From the NCBI GenBank assembly GCA_026874595.1, contig CM049310.1, positions 48,061,058 through 48,125,057 on the forward strand: a DNA stretch of 64,000 nucleotides, written 5' to 3'. The DNA comes from Sipunculus nudus. Lineage: Eukaryota; Annelida; Sipuncula; Golfingiida; Sipunculidae. The notes beneath the pieces are model-generated. The model was not told where the DNA came from. It made no database searches and saw only the letters and a list, made by a program, of their open reading frames with translations. The translations under genes were made by a program, and so were the position numbers. This document shows, piece by piece, positions 35,301 to 44,649 of this stretch. The first letter of the stretch is position 1. Each line of letters starts with the position of its first letter.

Positions 35301-38300
35301 TCACATATAAACGCATGTACCAAAATGTTACAAATATCATATGTATAAATGTTTAGAAATACTGCAGGTTCATTGGAACAACCCGGAGCTTCGATCGGAC
35401 TACTTCGACAATTCTGGGATGACTATTTTCCTGACGGCGAACCTTCGACCATACGACGGTGGCGTCTTGCTTGTCGGACAGCGCTACCTGGTGCTTCCGC
35501 CGGGAAAGGACCTGTATAAGGAAGATGGGTACTGTCCGTCATCCTGTACCAAGCAAGTCCTGGTCCCCGGACAACCCATCTACTTCACCACAGCATTTCC
35601 TCACATGCATTATTTAGGTACTGTGTGCCCAAAATGTATTACACACGTTAAAAATTTAAACCGTTGAATGTGTTTCATCGTGTAGACCAGGTGCTGATGT
35701 ATACAAGGAGTGGTCAGAGAATCCACCAGTATTCGCTCTAAACTCTGCATTTCACCCAACGGTCACGGCTCAATAACCGCCTTTAACAGGTCACATGCAG
35801 AAAGCTGCCCCCTTAAAAAGTATATAACATAATTATATATAAACAACCCTTTGCGTTATGGGATAGCATCCATTGAATTGAATTAAAATATATAATGGTT
35901 ATTCAGATTATCTACATAATTTAAAGGACTGGTGTTATCCTAACCGTTAAAATAATTGGTTCAAAATCTAAAAAAAAAAAAACGACGGTGGTGAAGGCAT
36001 TTGACGATGGAAAGGGGGAAGCTCATCAGTTCAAACCACGGCCACATGCAGGCTAAACGATCAAATCTCGTCAGAACGTCAGGAATTCGAGCTGATGATT
36101 CTTATTCAGTATGAATTACTATAAGCTTTGATGTTTGTTTATTCTCTTTTAATTAGCAATGCAACCGACAAGTGATCCGCCATAAAGGCATTAATTAACT
36201 AGAAATCCGTGTTCTTATGAATGCAAGCCTCCGCCATCCTCCGTGACTGTACATTTGTGAATATTCCATGATGACGTTCCTGGATCCGGTCATCTGCTGA
36301 ATCTACACAAAAATTCTTCATTTATCCATTTTTGAAATACCTTATAATTTTTTAGATTGAGTTTATTATTACCCGAGTATACTTGAACAAACCAGAAAAC
36401 ATAAATCAGAAAAGAAAACTGGAGAAAAACTAGAGGAAATGTGATGATATTCACAAAAATTTTTTTAATAAAATTTTCCATGGCACCACCCAGACAGGAT
36501 GTAATATTGATCTGGCAATATATATACTACGTTTATATAGAAATATTTAAAGTTATCTAGATTTTACAAATTTTGGTAATAGATATGTAACTAAAGGTGT
36601 CTGCAGTAGTCATTTCCGATTACTAAAACCAAGCCCAGAACTTTTCAAAACTTCATTTTCATACTCGGGAAAATTACATCAGACTCAGCTCAATGAAGAC
36701 AAATTTCTTCCTTCTTACAGAGAATATTGAAAAGTAAAGGAAAAGTAAATTCTTTTTCGTTTTTAACTTCTAATACTCCTTAAGTTGTATATGATATATT
36801 CATTTTAGTATACATTACTACATAGAGATCATGTTTTTCAAAGTTAAAACTTTGATTATTAAAGATGACTTCTGTAGTCATCAAATACCTTTGATTTTTC
36901 GATCATTTATGTACTGGATCAGTTTAAAAAAAGTTTGAGAATACACTTGGATTGCATAAATGTTATCTACTTCTTTATTGTAATTATGTCTGTATGTCAA
37001 TTTTATTTATTGTATCTTTTGTTTTAATTGTGGTAGAACCTTATTATTAAACAGCATTTCTTGCTGATTGAGCTATGTTGAAATATATTGTAATAAATGT
37101 AATAATTCCCTTTCATATTATGCATTTACGTTCATTTTAGGAAGGACCGCACTTTTAGAGCACTTCAGAGGCGACCAGAGATTAGGCGAGCTTATGAGAG
37201 AAGATGCTTATGTGTATGACTCGCCAAGAACTAACGAGTGAGGATATTCATCTAACTTTTATAAACATATGATGGAAAATGAAATTGTTAATAAATCAAT
37301 AAAAAATAGTCACATATAAAAAAAATTTTATAAAATGAGAAAAGGTATCAGTTATGAACTGTCAGCCGGATTGTTCTGTGTTGGGTTCCCATTTAGCATT
37401 TATTGTTAATAAGCAATCCACTTACAGACCTACATTTGCATTCAGTTGCCTGGTGATTCCTTAATCATGTCCATATTCGCCTATACATTTTGAAATTGTC
37501 ATGGAAATTTCATGAAGATAATCACACTCTGAAGTATTTATAGTAATGCCAGTATATATGCAAAAATAGTTGCTGATATTTTAATATTTTATCATGACCT
37601 TAACAAACATTTATTGGCCTTTGATTTTAGATTTTTTTAGCAATATTTTACATTGTCGTACCGTAGAATGCAACAGTGGCATAATAATATATTAAGCTGC
37701 GACGCAATAGATTATTTATTTTTCAATTTTTTTTTAGATTTCCTGTTCCCTACGAGTTTCGTGCTGGAGACAGTTTGAAGATTACCTGCGGCTTTGAAAC
37801 AACAAGCAAAACAAAAGTGACCTATTATGGAGACGCGACGGCTGACGAAATGTGTTATTTTGTCCTTCAATATTACCCCGTCACTCGGCCACTATCTCAG
37901 TGCCTCAGTGTCAAGAGTAGAAGCATGTGTAACTCAATGTTTCAGCCTTCAGAGATGGGTAGCTGCAATCCCATTAAGCCCTTTAACACATCAGCACTAC
38001 AGAGGGGTGTGGCATTTGTCGTCTCTTCCTGTGACGTCACTGGAGCTGTTTGCAAACAAGGTTGTCAAGCAGCAATAGCGAGAGCGCGCGCCATGCACCC
38101 GTGTTTGGAGGGCGATAATGCAGCAGTTCTTGCGACGTACATGAGTGCCATGCAACGCAAGACTGGGATGGGGGATAAATTTGAGAAAGCTCTTTTCTCC
38201 TGTTACATCGGTACGGATGAAACCGGAGATGCAAGCCACGTTGTCGAAAGAACCGGTGCATCTATTTTTGCATTAAGCGCTGTGTTAATTTTGCTTTACT

Positions 38301-38308
38301 CAAGCTGA
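19603..38308 (+). CDS. Copy B: temptin-domain / DBH-like copper monooxygenase, complete, 8 exons
   Basis: Spliced CDS 19603-19806, 21351-21483, 22321-22419, 23067-23246, 25099-25259, 35368-35617, 37141-37237, 37738-38308 (1695 nt, 564 aa), all GT-AG with the same phases as copy A. Architecture is the same: signal peptide, temptin-like domain with DSDGDGKTNGEE, Cys-containing linker, Cu2 monooxygenase core and C-terminal hydrophobic tail ending LLYSS. Copper ligands are kept: HH at 195-196, H261, H338/H340 and M413. Over exon 8 the protein is about 83% identical to copy A by eye. Intron 5 is 10.1 kb because of an antisense BEL/Pao insertion and a further ~1.4 kb unidentified insertion; in copies A and C this intron is 232 and 467 bp. 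No frameshift or stop was seen in the exons, so the gene looks intact if the long intron is spliced. Confidence 0.9.
19808..19918 (+). repeat. Compound microsatellite after the exon 1 donor of copy B
   Basis: AC-rich, then AT-rich, then (AG)n from about 19873. It matches the order and place of the repeat at 478-609 in copy A. Confidence 0.85.
19933..21350 (+). other. Copy B intron 1, remainder
   Basis: No gene. A GC-richer block (20270-20500) has no recognisable product. 21100-21350 aligns with copy A intron 1. A hairpin at 21041-21092 has no counterpart in copy A. Confidence 0.5.
21041..21092. repeat. Short hairpin (20-bp arms, 12-nt loop)
   Basis: Arms at 21041-21060 and 21073-21092 are inverted copies with one mismatch, starting GCCTAGGGC and containing GACGTC. 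The rest of the flanking intron aligns to copy A without it, so it is probably a small insertion or MITE remnant. Confidence 0.7.
21351..21483 (+). CDS. Copy B exon 2: second half of temptin-like domain
   Basis: 133 nt, phase 0 to 1, after TTTTAG and before GTAAAG. The first codon is Lys where copy A has Ile. The DSDGDGKTNGEE loop is unchanged. Confidence 0.9.
22100..22222. repeat. (TA)n tracts in copy B intron 2
   Basis: Two TA runs (22100-22122 and 22179-22222) in the place where copy A has TA runs split by the solo LTR. Confidence 0.9.
22321..22419 (+). CDS. Copy B exon 3: cysteine-containing linker
   Basis: 99 nt, phase 1 to 1, after TTCAG and before GTTGGT. Same four Cys as copy A with one extra residue (NQAEW for STQW). 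Confidence 0.88.
23067..23246 (+). CDS. Copy B exon 4: monooxygenase N-domain with HHM copper ligands
   Basis: 180 nt, phase 1 to 1, between TTGAAG and GTAGGT. Contains YVCQAF and VVHHMLAFGC. Confidence 0.92.
23247..25098 (+). other. Copy B intron 4
   Basis: 1.85 kb with no gene recognised. Sequence near 23340-23600 aligns with copy A intron 4 around 5050-5260. Two related segments occur at about 23930-24200 and 24640-24960 (shared ACCCT, GAGGCTCATCCAT, ATTCACGAGCAC), a diverged direct duplication of about 270 bp. A (TA)n run is at 24982-25037. Confidence 0.5.
24982..25037. repeat. (TA)n microsatellite before copy B exon 5
   Basis: Pure TA run at a position matching 5588-5644 of copy A. Confidence 0.95.
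25099..25259 (+). CDS. Copy B exon 5: monooxygenase N-domain, second part
   Basis: 161 nt, phase 1 to 0, after CATGTAG, ending ATGCTTCAG before GTAAGT. It is the last exon before the transposon-laden intron. Confidence 0.92.
25350..26760. other. Unidentified ~1.4 kb insertion in copy B intron 5
   Basis: Copy A intron 5 aligns to B on both sides of this stretch (up to about 25350, again from about 26760) but lacks it. It holds a GC-rich patch (26109-26265) with an open frame and a (TA)n run at 26275-26324. No transposon domain or clear terminal repeat was recognised. Confidence 0.45.
26275..26324. repeat. (TA)n microsatellite
   Basis: TA run inside the unidentified intron 5 insertion of copy B. 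Confidence 0.95.
26835..27945 (-). repeat. 3' LTR of the BEL/Pao element
   Basis: 1111 bp, paired with 34133-35243. The roughly 1.7% divergence implies a fairly recent insertion. Short open frames within both LTRs are not genes. Confidence 0.9.
27946..28106 (-). other. BEL/Pao 3' untranslated internal region
   Basis: Short spacer between the end of the integrase frame and the 3' LTR. The part at 27946-27975 is purine-rich when read on the minus strand and could include a polypurine tract, but I could not fix it. Confidence 0.4.
28107..29657 (-). pseudogene. BEL/Pao pol, integrase part
   Basis: 516 codons in the same frame as the RT part, separated by two TGA codons (29708-29706 and 29681-29679). 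Shows an HHCC-like zinc site (H144/H150, C182/C185) and a DDE triad candidate: D217 in MDCFG, D279 in HSDQGSNF, E329 in GGIWERQ. The C-terminal end has a BEL-type DUF-like segment (GDIVLLKEEELPRNKWPLAKV). Confidence 0.88.
29706..32303 (-). pseudogene. BEL/Pao pol, protease - reverse transcriptase - RNase H part
   Basis: 865-codon frame. Cys/His knuckles (CFGCLKRGHFSSDC and following) are at about residues 41-70, an aspartic protease motif LLDTQSD at about 130, the BEL reverse transcriptase with YVDDG at about 548, and RNase H features (HHFSDAS, WTDSKVVL). It stops at a TGA at 29708-29706 in the same frame as the downstream integrase part. Family role: polyprotein processing and reverse transcription. 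Confidence 0.88.
32303..33854 (-). pseudogene. BEL/Pao gag region, split over three frames
   Basis: Starts at an ATG at 33854, reads to a TGA at 33504, continues in a second frame (33507-32755) and then a third (32758-32303). The segments join as one typical gag: an N-terminal helical region, a Lys/Glu-rich coiled-coil-like stretch, then a retrotransposon gag core (TGDPLKYTEWKLTF). The two frame changes are probably single-base indels; sequencing error in the assembly is an alternative. Confidence 0.8.
34133..35243 (-). repeat. 5' LTR of the BEL/Pao element
   Basis: 1111 bp. It is the upstream LTR because the element reads right to left. It ends 124 bp before the exon 6 acceptor of copy B. 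No convincing tRNA primer-binding match was assigned just inside it. Confidence 0.9.
35368..35617 (+). CDS. Copy B exon 6: core of catalytic domain
   Basis: 250 nt, phase 0 to 1, after CTGCAG. Contains QVHW (split over the junction) and FPHMHYLG. It sits just downstream of the BEL/Pao element, with the acceptor region intact. Confidence 0.93.
35618..37140 (+). other. Copy B intron 6
   Basis: No gene. Parts align with copy A intron 6 (shared CTGGATCCGGATCATG-type phrase near 36280 and 6630). A segment ending near 36232 carries the inverted dispersed tail TTAGGAATGCAAGCCTCCG-like sequence, probably a small MITE. Confidence 0.5.
37141..37237 (+). CDS. Copy B exon 7: short catalytic C-domain exon
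   Basis: 97 nt, phase 1 to 2, after TTTTAG and before GTGAGG. Encodes GRTALLEHFRGDQRLGELMRE-type sequence as in copies A and C. Confidence 0.9.
37738..38308 (+). CDS. Copy B exon 8: DEMC copper-Met, Cys-rich extension, hydrophobic tail
   Basis: 571 nt including TGA. It keeps DEMC and the Cys-rich block. A run of about 75 nt inside it (from 38030) is identical to copy A even at synonymous sites, although flanking codons differ. The tail is two residues longer than in A. Confidence 0.93.
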
Positions 38309-38315
38309 TACTGTA

Positions 38316-38420
38316 CAGTGAAATTTGTCTAAAAGACCACCTGACTAATGAAACAATCTGTCTATTAAGACCACCCTTGAGTGAACCAAACGCTTGCACG
38401 TTGATTATCAGGTTTCAGTG
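38316..38420. mobile_element. Possible 105-bp MITE in the 3' UTR of copy B
   Basis: Flanked by TA on both sides, with ends CAGTGAAA and a near-complementary TTTCAGTG. Copy A's 3' flank aligns before and after this stretch but lacks it. It may be related to the larger element at 46680-47216. Confidence 0.4.
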
Positions 38421-38572
38421 TATTTAGTGTATTCAGTCATACGTATAGGGGAATAAGAGTTCTGTAAAAAATTGACTGATTCCATGTGTGACTTTAATGG
38501 GATATATCTCCTTGAAGAGCATTTGTTGACACCGAGAATATAGTGCCCGGTGAAACAAAGATAATAAAATTC

Positions 38573-38578
38573 TTAAAT
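38573..38578 (+). terminator. Candidate poly(A) signal of copy B
   Basis: AATAAA in the same context as the copy A signal, about 265 bp after the stop codon. Confidence 0.6.
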
Positions 38579-38902
38579 TTTATTTTTTTTCTGGATTTTC
38601 TCAGTAGACAGTGTATATCGTCAATATCTTGTTTTATCTAGCCCGAAATCGGTCTTTTACCGACAGGGCCAAAGAGATTAGCAATTTAAAGTATTAGAAT
38701 GTCAACGAGATATCAATTTATATATCTAGTGCCACTGTATCCTTTTGCAAAATGGTCTATCTACCGCAAAAAGCCTGAAGGGGCTTCCCTTGATTAGAAA
38801 TATAATTTAAAGATAAAATAATCTAAAATAAAAATACATAATTATAAATAAGTGGCTGCAATGGTTGTTGTTGCCGATAACAAAAAAAGAAGGTCCCAAC
38901 AT

Positions 38903-39025
38903 CAGGGGCGTCAATATAAGGGGGGGGGGATGGGGGGTATATATCCCCCCACTTTTTGGCAAGGGGGGATGGTCAATGTTATCATCCCCCCCCCCCCCAC
39001 TTTTCAGAGAATATATATTTAAATA

Positions 39026-39062
<37 letters not shown>

Positions 39063-39243
39063 TGTAAATGAAAAATAGGTTTGAATAAAATATAGACATG
39101 CTCCATTTATGAGTTTACTGTAAAAAATTATATTGAAATGTATTTAAAATGTGATTAAGTATATATATATATATATATATATACATATATATATTTATAT
39201 ATATATATATATAGTTTAAATGTGTCACACAGGCGCCAAAAAA

Positions 39244-39282
<39 letters not shown>

Positions 39283-39337
39283 GGGGGGTGTCGGCGAATC
39301 ATCCCCCCTCACCCTGGAAGAAAAAATGACGCCACTG
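38903..39337. mobile_element. hAT-type MITE (435 bp)
   Basis: Ends CAGGGGCGTCA and TGACGCCACTG (10 of 11 complementary) are flanked by a perfect 8-bp duplication CCCAACAT at 38895-38902 and 39338-39345. The interior has G/C homopolymers and three (TA)n runs, and no coding sequence. The 8-bp duplication is diagnostic of hAT-like transposition. Confidence 0.85.
39029..39278. repeat. (TA)n tracts inside the hAT MITE
   Basis: TA runs at about 39029-39058, 39160-39212 and 39246-39278. Confidence 0.9.
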
Positions 39338-39724
39338 CCCAACATGGTTAATCGCTCGAGGCCTTTATCCATAAGATATCTATTGAAAGTTGTAAACTAT
39401 ATACAAGTGTAGTATGTTATAAGTTTAATCTACTTGTTGCTCTGTATTTTTTTTTACATCTCGATTTGGTATATTTAACCGTTCAACAGGAGAGAATAAT
39501 AATAATTTTTAATAAACACATTTGTTGTTATTTTTACTACAATTTATTTAAAGATGTTTCCATATCTGTAAAAAATACACAGTTACGTATGCTTTCTTGT
39601 TCAGTATGCATGGGGCTTGTTTTCTGAGAAAAAAAGTTCGGGGGTTTGGTGCACAGGAATAACGGTAGAACCCCCCCCCCCCCACCCCCAACCCTGGATA
39701 CGATTAGCTGCTTGAAATCTCCGA

Positions 39725-39938
39725 GCAGCCTTTTACGCCCCGTTAAGAACAGCCTCCCACCCCCCTTAAGAAAAGCCCACGCCCCCAAAAGAACAGCCTC
39801 CACCACTCCCTAAGAAAAGCCTCCCACGCCCCTCTAGAACAGCCTCCCATGGCCGAGAAGAGAACAATCTCCCATGCAATTTAAGAACAGCCTACAACGC
39901 CCCATAAGAACAGCATACCACGCCCCATAAGAGCAACC
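39725..39938. repeat. 23-bp minisatellite downstream of copy B
   Basis: About nine diverged units on the pattern AGCCTCCCACGCCCC(T)TAAGAAC, the same unit as at 8571-8752. The copy B 3' flank aligns with copy A up to the phrase CGGTCTT (about 38655) just before the A array. Later insertions, including the hAT MITE, then separated gene and array. Confidence 0.88.
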
Positions 39939-42900
39939 TTTCTGGACCAGGGAACCTTTTCTTAGGCTTTAGTATTAGTCTTCCTGGGTAAAACCCTTTT
40001 CTTGATCCGCCCCAGCTCTGAAGCATGTATTTGTATATAAGGAAAATGATTTTTTTGCTCAGTGTACAGCAATTTATTATTCATAATTCAATTTAAAAAA
40101 AGGCCCATATGAGTTTAATTAGAGTTTATTATGATTAAAATGGGTTTGGAGTTCTATCATATGTTGATATTGCATTTGGCGCCATTTTACTTATAAATAC
40201 CTGTTGTGAAGATATATAAAACAAGAACTACCAGAATACATGGGTACTTATCCTTGGGGTATTCTCTCACGCCGATTTTCCGTGTACGCTTTTCTTAACG
40301 CTTTTCAGCGAGCAGAGGAGAGCAAGAAGAAAAAATTGGAGGCATTTTCGTGTACGCTTTTCTGTGCACTTGCATTCAGCGCAATGAAAAGTATTCGAAT
40401 TTTCTGCTCCCTTTTTTTCGCTCGGAATGTCATTATTGCATAAGAATTCCTTATCAGCGCTAAATTAGATAAAATAAGTCTACAATATCCCTATCGACCA
40501 TCTCATCCCAATACATGCAACATGTATGTAGAGAGATTTGAAAAAACAATCTTTCGATATAGGCCTTGCCAAATTTTCTGATCTTCAGATTTGTTACTGA
40601 TACAAACCCCAAACTCTCGTGCGTATAAATATGTAGGCCATATACTTTGGTTAGAATACCTCAAAATCAAGATTGTCGCGCAGTGTATTAGAAGTATTTG
40701 CTCAAATGGATACTATGTTTAAGTTAGGTGAGACTAGTTTAAGCACCTTCATATTTTGCCCAGCAGACTGAAAGTCAACTGTAGTATAGGAATTGCGCTT
40801 TGTCCGTTGTTCGGCTGTCCGTTGGGATCAGGAGTAAAAAGGTCAAGGTCACAGGACCGAAACTAAAAGATTGTGGATGCATTTTAAGCCCCAACTTTTC
40901 ATCTCTAACCTTCCATCTTCAACATATCGTTCACTTGCCAATAGCGGAAGAAACTTATGGATTTTGGGGTCACAAGGTCAAGGTCACAGGGTCCATCCCT
41001 TCAAAAATTACTTTATACAGGATAACTCTGGTTGTAATCACCATTAGTGCTAACACATCAGTACATTAGTACTAAAAGAAAGGAACAACCTTTTATTCAA
41101 CATTTATTGAATTAATCATTTATTAAAAAAGAAAGAAATAAAAGTGGAAATCTGAAATAAAAAGCTTAAATATAGTGTAACCACATTCATTTACAGTTAA
41201 ATTTGATGAAAATCAAGGCCTTGAATTTATTTTATTTTTCTAAACTCTTTGTAAATCATTTATTTTTGTTTAATTTTTTATCTCATTCTTCTAATGTAAT
41301 TTATGATTCCTTGCAAAACAGCAGAATCTAGTTAGAATAAATGAATCATACGCTGCAAGTAAATTATTAAATCTATTTTATAAATACATGTACGTCTTTT
41401 TTTTTGAATGCAGACTTTCATCGAAATATTTTTCTAGTCCTTCTAAACCTGCTTTAACCTCATGAAACCCATCTTGAAAGCAATTATCTCTCGATTATTT
41501 GGTTTTCAGAGATTAATTAAACTGACACTGCTAATTTTAAGTCCGAGAGATGGTTAATAACATCATACTATACAATAAGACATAACTAAAAACAACTGAA
41601 AATTCATAATCATAAACACTTTCTATAATCAGTACACAGCGGGTTCCACCTCGTTTAGGTAGTAAAAAGTGTATACTGTATATACCGGTATGTGTTGCTT
41701 ACAGATATTGAGAGGGCTTGGCTCATACACTAATATCACACCTAGAACATTTACTCAATTGGTGCGGGTGAATACCATGTGAACTTATATATTTAAAATA
41801 ATAATAATAATATATAGAATATAATATAATAAAATATTATATAGGTTCATCTGCTCCTCCCCGACAAACAAACAATAAACAACAAACACTGAGTGTCGGG
41901 GATCAGGATATCAGGAACAAAAAAAGTGTCATTGTTAGTTTCTTTTACACTGTAAAAGAAAATAAGGACAAATTAAACAGGACAGATAACAATATTGGCC
42001 GTGCTGTGCAGGTAAAAAAATCCACAATCCACAGTCATTGCAGGCCACAGAATCAGAGATATTTACATGGTGTAGGTATGTATTAGCTGTCTCAAGTAAA
42101 ATGTTTTAAACAGGTAAATAAACATACATGATAACTTAGGAGGTACCACTGGTCCTTGGCATCAGGCATTTTCAAAAGAAAAAAAATTACATTTATTGTA
42201 AATATTTAGTTATTAACGTATCATATGTTTGGCTGTCAAAATATATGCAGGATTTTCATTGGATGGAACACCCTTATTTGGCTGAAGATACAGATGGGTC
42301 CACTCTGTTCGGATTCATATGATGGCAATGATATATATGAGTAAATTACCAAAATTATTTTATTTCTTGGTCATATGACAAACTTTGTTTTTACTTTTTA
42401 CAGCTCAGTAATCTTAAATTTGAGATCCCCTAAAGTTTTAATGCAGTACAGGATTTTTTTTTTTCTGTTAATCTTTAACGATTATACCTTTTTATCATTA
42501 TTAATCTTCTCAATTATTAGTTTTATTATTCTCTCTTGTTGAGTCAAGGTTTTTATCTCTCATTTTATGTTTAATCAGTTTTAAGGGCCTACTGCATTAG
42601 ATTAACCGTATTTAAAATTTCCTTGATCAGTTGCTGGGCCTTAAATAGTCGCCTGCTTTTTTTAGTAGCGAGGGCAAATCAATGTCACAGAAAATTAAAC
42701 GCTGGGCTTAAATAGAATCTGGTCTTGCTCAGAGGCCGGGGGTCATAGTAGTTTCCCTGTTTGCCGCCAGATGCCTTTTCCCCTTCACTATCATTGGTGC
42801 ATATACCGGTCAAATGGACCGGAGATTTTTGTATGAATTTCGGGTTGTGTTTATGTTTATAATATGTATAATTCCTCTTAGAATCATTCTTTTTTTCTTA

Positions 42901-43372
42901 CGTGCATGCCCATTTTAATAAGGGACACTAAATGTTCCCGATTCTTCTTTATGATTAAATCCGATCAATAAATGCTTCACATATACTTAAGCAGTGGGAA
43001 GGCTAACACTATCACTGCTGAAAAGTAAAAATAGTACCGCCTGACACAAGCGGTACAACATGGTACAGCGGGAGTCTTCTTCACGATGGTTGAACAGAAC
43101 AGTTCAAATACGTTTGGGCACACATTTTTTTTGTGTGTATAGTATGAAGACACCAAATGATTGTGTCCAGCTGTACAATTTGTAGCTACTGTCAAGCCAA
43201 ATTAAGCTCCTTGCATGCTTTCATTTTAAAAGCGCTTGCAGGTGCGTCCCCAACGTTACCAAAACCACGCTTCTGGGGTCATCTTAAAAGTTATAAATGG
43301 TATTTGCTCTTGTCGACTATACATTCAGTTGAATATTCCCGGCAGTAAATGTCACATACATTCATACACCAG
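39939..43372. other. Intergenic, AT-rich, no gene recognised
   Basis: Two copies of AAGGTCAAGGTCACAGG lie at about 40837 and 40974 within one 170-bp stretch, resembling nuclear-receptor half-sites but common in molluscan repeats. Otherwise I see no gene, transposon ends or long repeat. Confidence 0.45.
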
Positions 43373-43880
43373 GTCGAAAATGCTTGAATACGCTGTGTCA
43401 AGCTTAGCCTCTTCCCCAGGCTCCGATAGGTTGCGGAGCGCCACCGTGCGTCTGTGTCAAGAGACTGTATCAAGCTGAATCAAAATAAATAGTCGGGAGG
43501 AAAGTGTTATGTAAATGAATTGCGCAGTACCGTTATAGGTACCGACCCCCCGCGGATGGTACCAATATAACCAGCTGTACGCGGTGCACAGTTAATGGAA
43601 GAGCAACCCGGCCCCTGGTTCAATACATATCGGGTCGGAAACGCATGAATACGTCGTATTAAGCTGAATTAGTTAAAAGAAGGCGTAAAGTGTCATAAAA
43701 ATGAATTACGCTATGCCGTTATATGTACCAACCGGTCAACCCCTCGTATTTTGAAGAAACAAATCTTAGAAGTTGTACGCGGTGCACAATTAATGGAAGA
43801 GCCACCCCGTGTTCACAGAAACAATGATACCAATTGCACGGGATGTAAAATTAACGGAAAAACCACATAAAACACCGGGG
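43373..43880. repeat. Diverged tandem repeats, unit about 190-260 bp
   Basis: Phrases recur in order: AAGCTGAAT at 43472 and 43661; GTACGCGGTGCACA(G/A)TTAAT at 43577 and 43775 with a third weaker copy near 43833; and GGTCG(A/G)AAA(T/A)GC near 43374 and 43634. Spacing varies, so units have gained and lost sequence. Confidence 0.6.
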
Positions 43881-44640
43881 TACCTGGTTTCGAAAGGCCA
43901 GCGCGGAAAGATTCTTTCTTGTAGACATCTGCAAAATCTCTAACTGTGATTCCCCGTTACTTTTGTGCGTGATTCTCGAGATTGCGCGTGTCCCATATCC
44001 ATATATGTATCGGAGGTGTTTTCACTTCTGTCCCCAAGTAGTAACCGCCAGGTCTATTGTTCTTTTTTTTTTAATTTAGTCTAAGGAGCCTGATAATGTA
44101 TTTTTTTTATTAAAGCCGGCCTTGAATTGAAGCCGGCCTTGTTAAGACGCCGGATGAAATGGATGCAGACGTTAACATTTCCACCTAAACGATTTCTCTG
44201 ACATGATTTTCGCCGTTCTTGTAGAATGTTTCAGCTCCTTTAGGCTTTTCCAATTTTGATTGTTGACATTAAGAATTAAATATTGAATTTGATATGGAGC
44301 TTTCCTTCACCTCGCCTTATCTAGAGAAAATATAATTTTTATAATATATAGTATTTATAAAGCGCCAGTCCTCCGATGGTCGGACTTACAGCGCAATTCA
44401 AACACACACATACCCACATTCAGTTTCATGGAAATCTATACTCCCATCCGACTCAAGAAAAAAAAATAAAGAGATACGTTTTTAGATTCGTTTTAAATGA
44501 TACAAGAGTTGGAGATTTTAAAAATGTAATAGGAGGTGAATTCCACACTTTTGGGGCTATGAAACGGAAGGAACGTTCACCGACTTTCATATTACACTTT
44601 GGTACTTCAAGAAATCATCCGTCAGCCGAGATCAGCGTAC
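43881..44640. other. Intergenic, unrecognised open frame
   Basis: The + frame at 44376-44654 (92 codons) looks protein-like in its second half but I do not recognise it. It directly adjoins the LINE remnant on the other strand and is probably repeat-derived. Confidence 0.3.
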
Positions 44641-44649
44641 ACAAAGGCC

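Noticed and set aside
37827-38261. Alternative frames over exon 8 of copy B (also 47259-47712 over copy C)
   Set aside because: They are shadows of the exon; only the frame with DEMC and the hydrophobic tail matches the paralogues.
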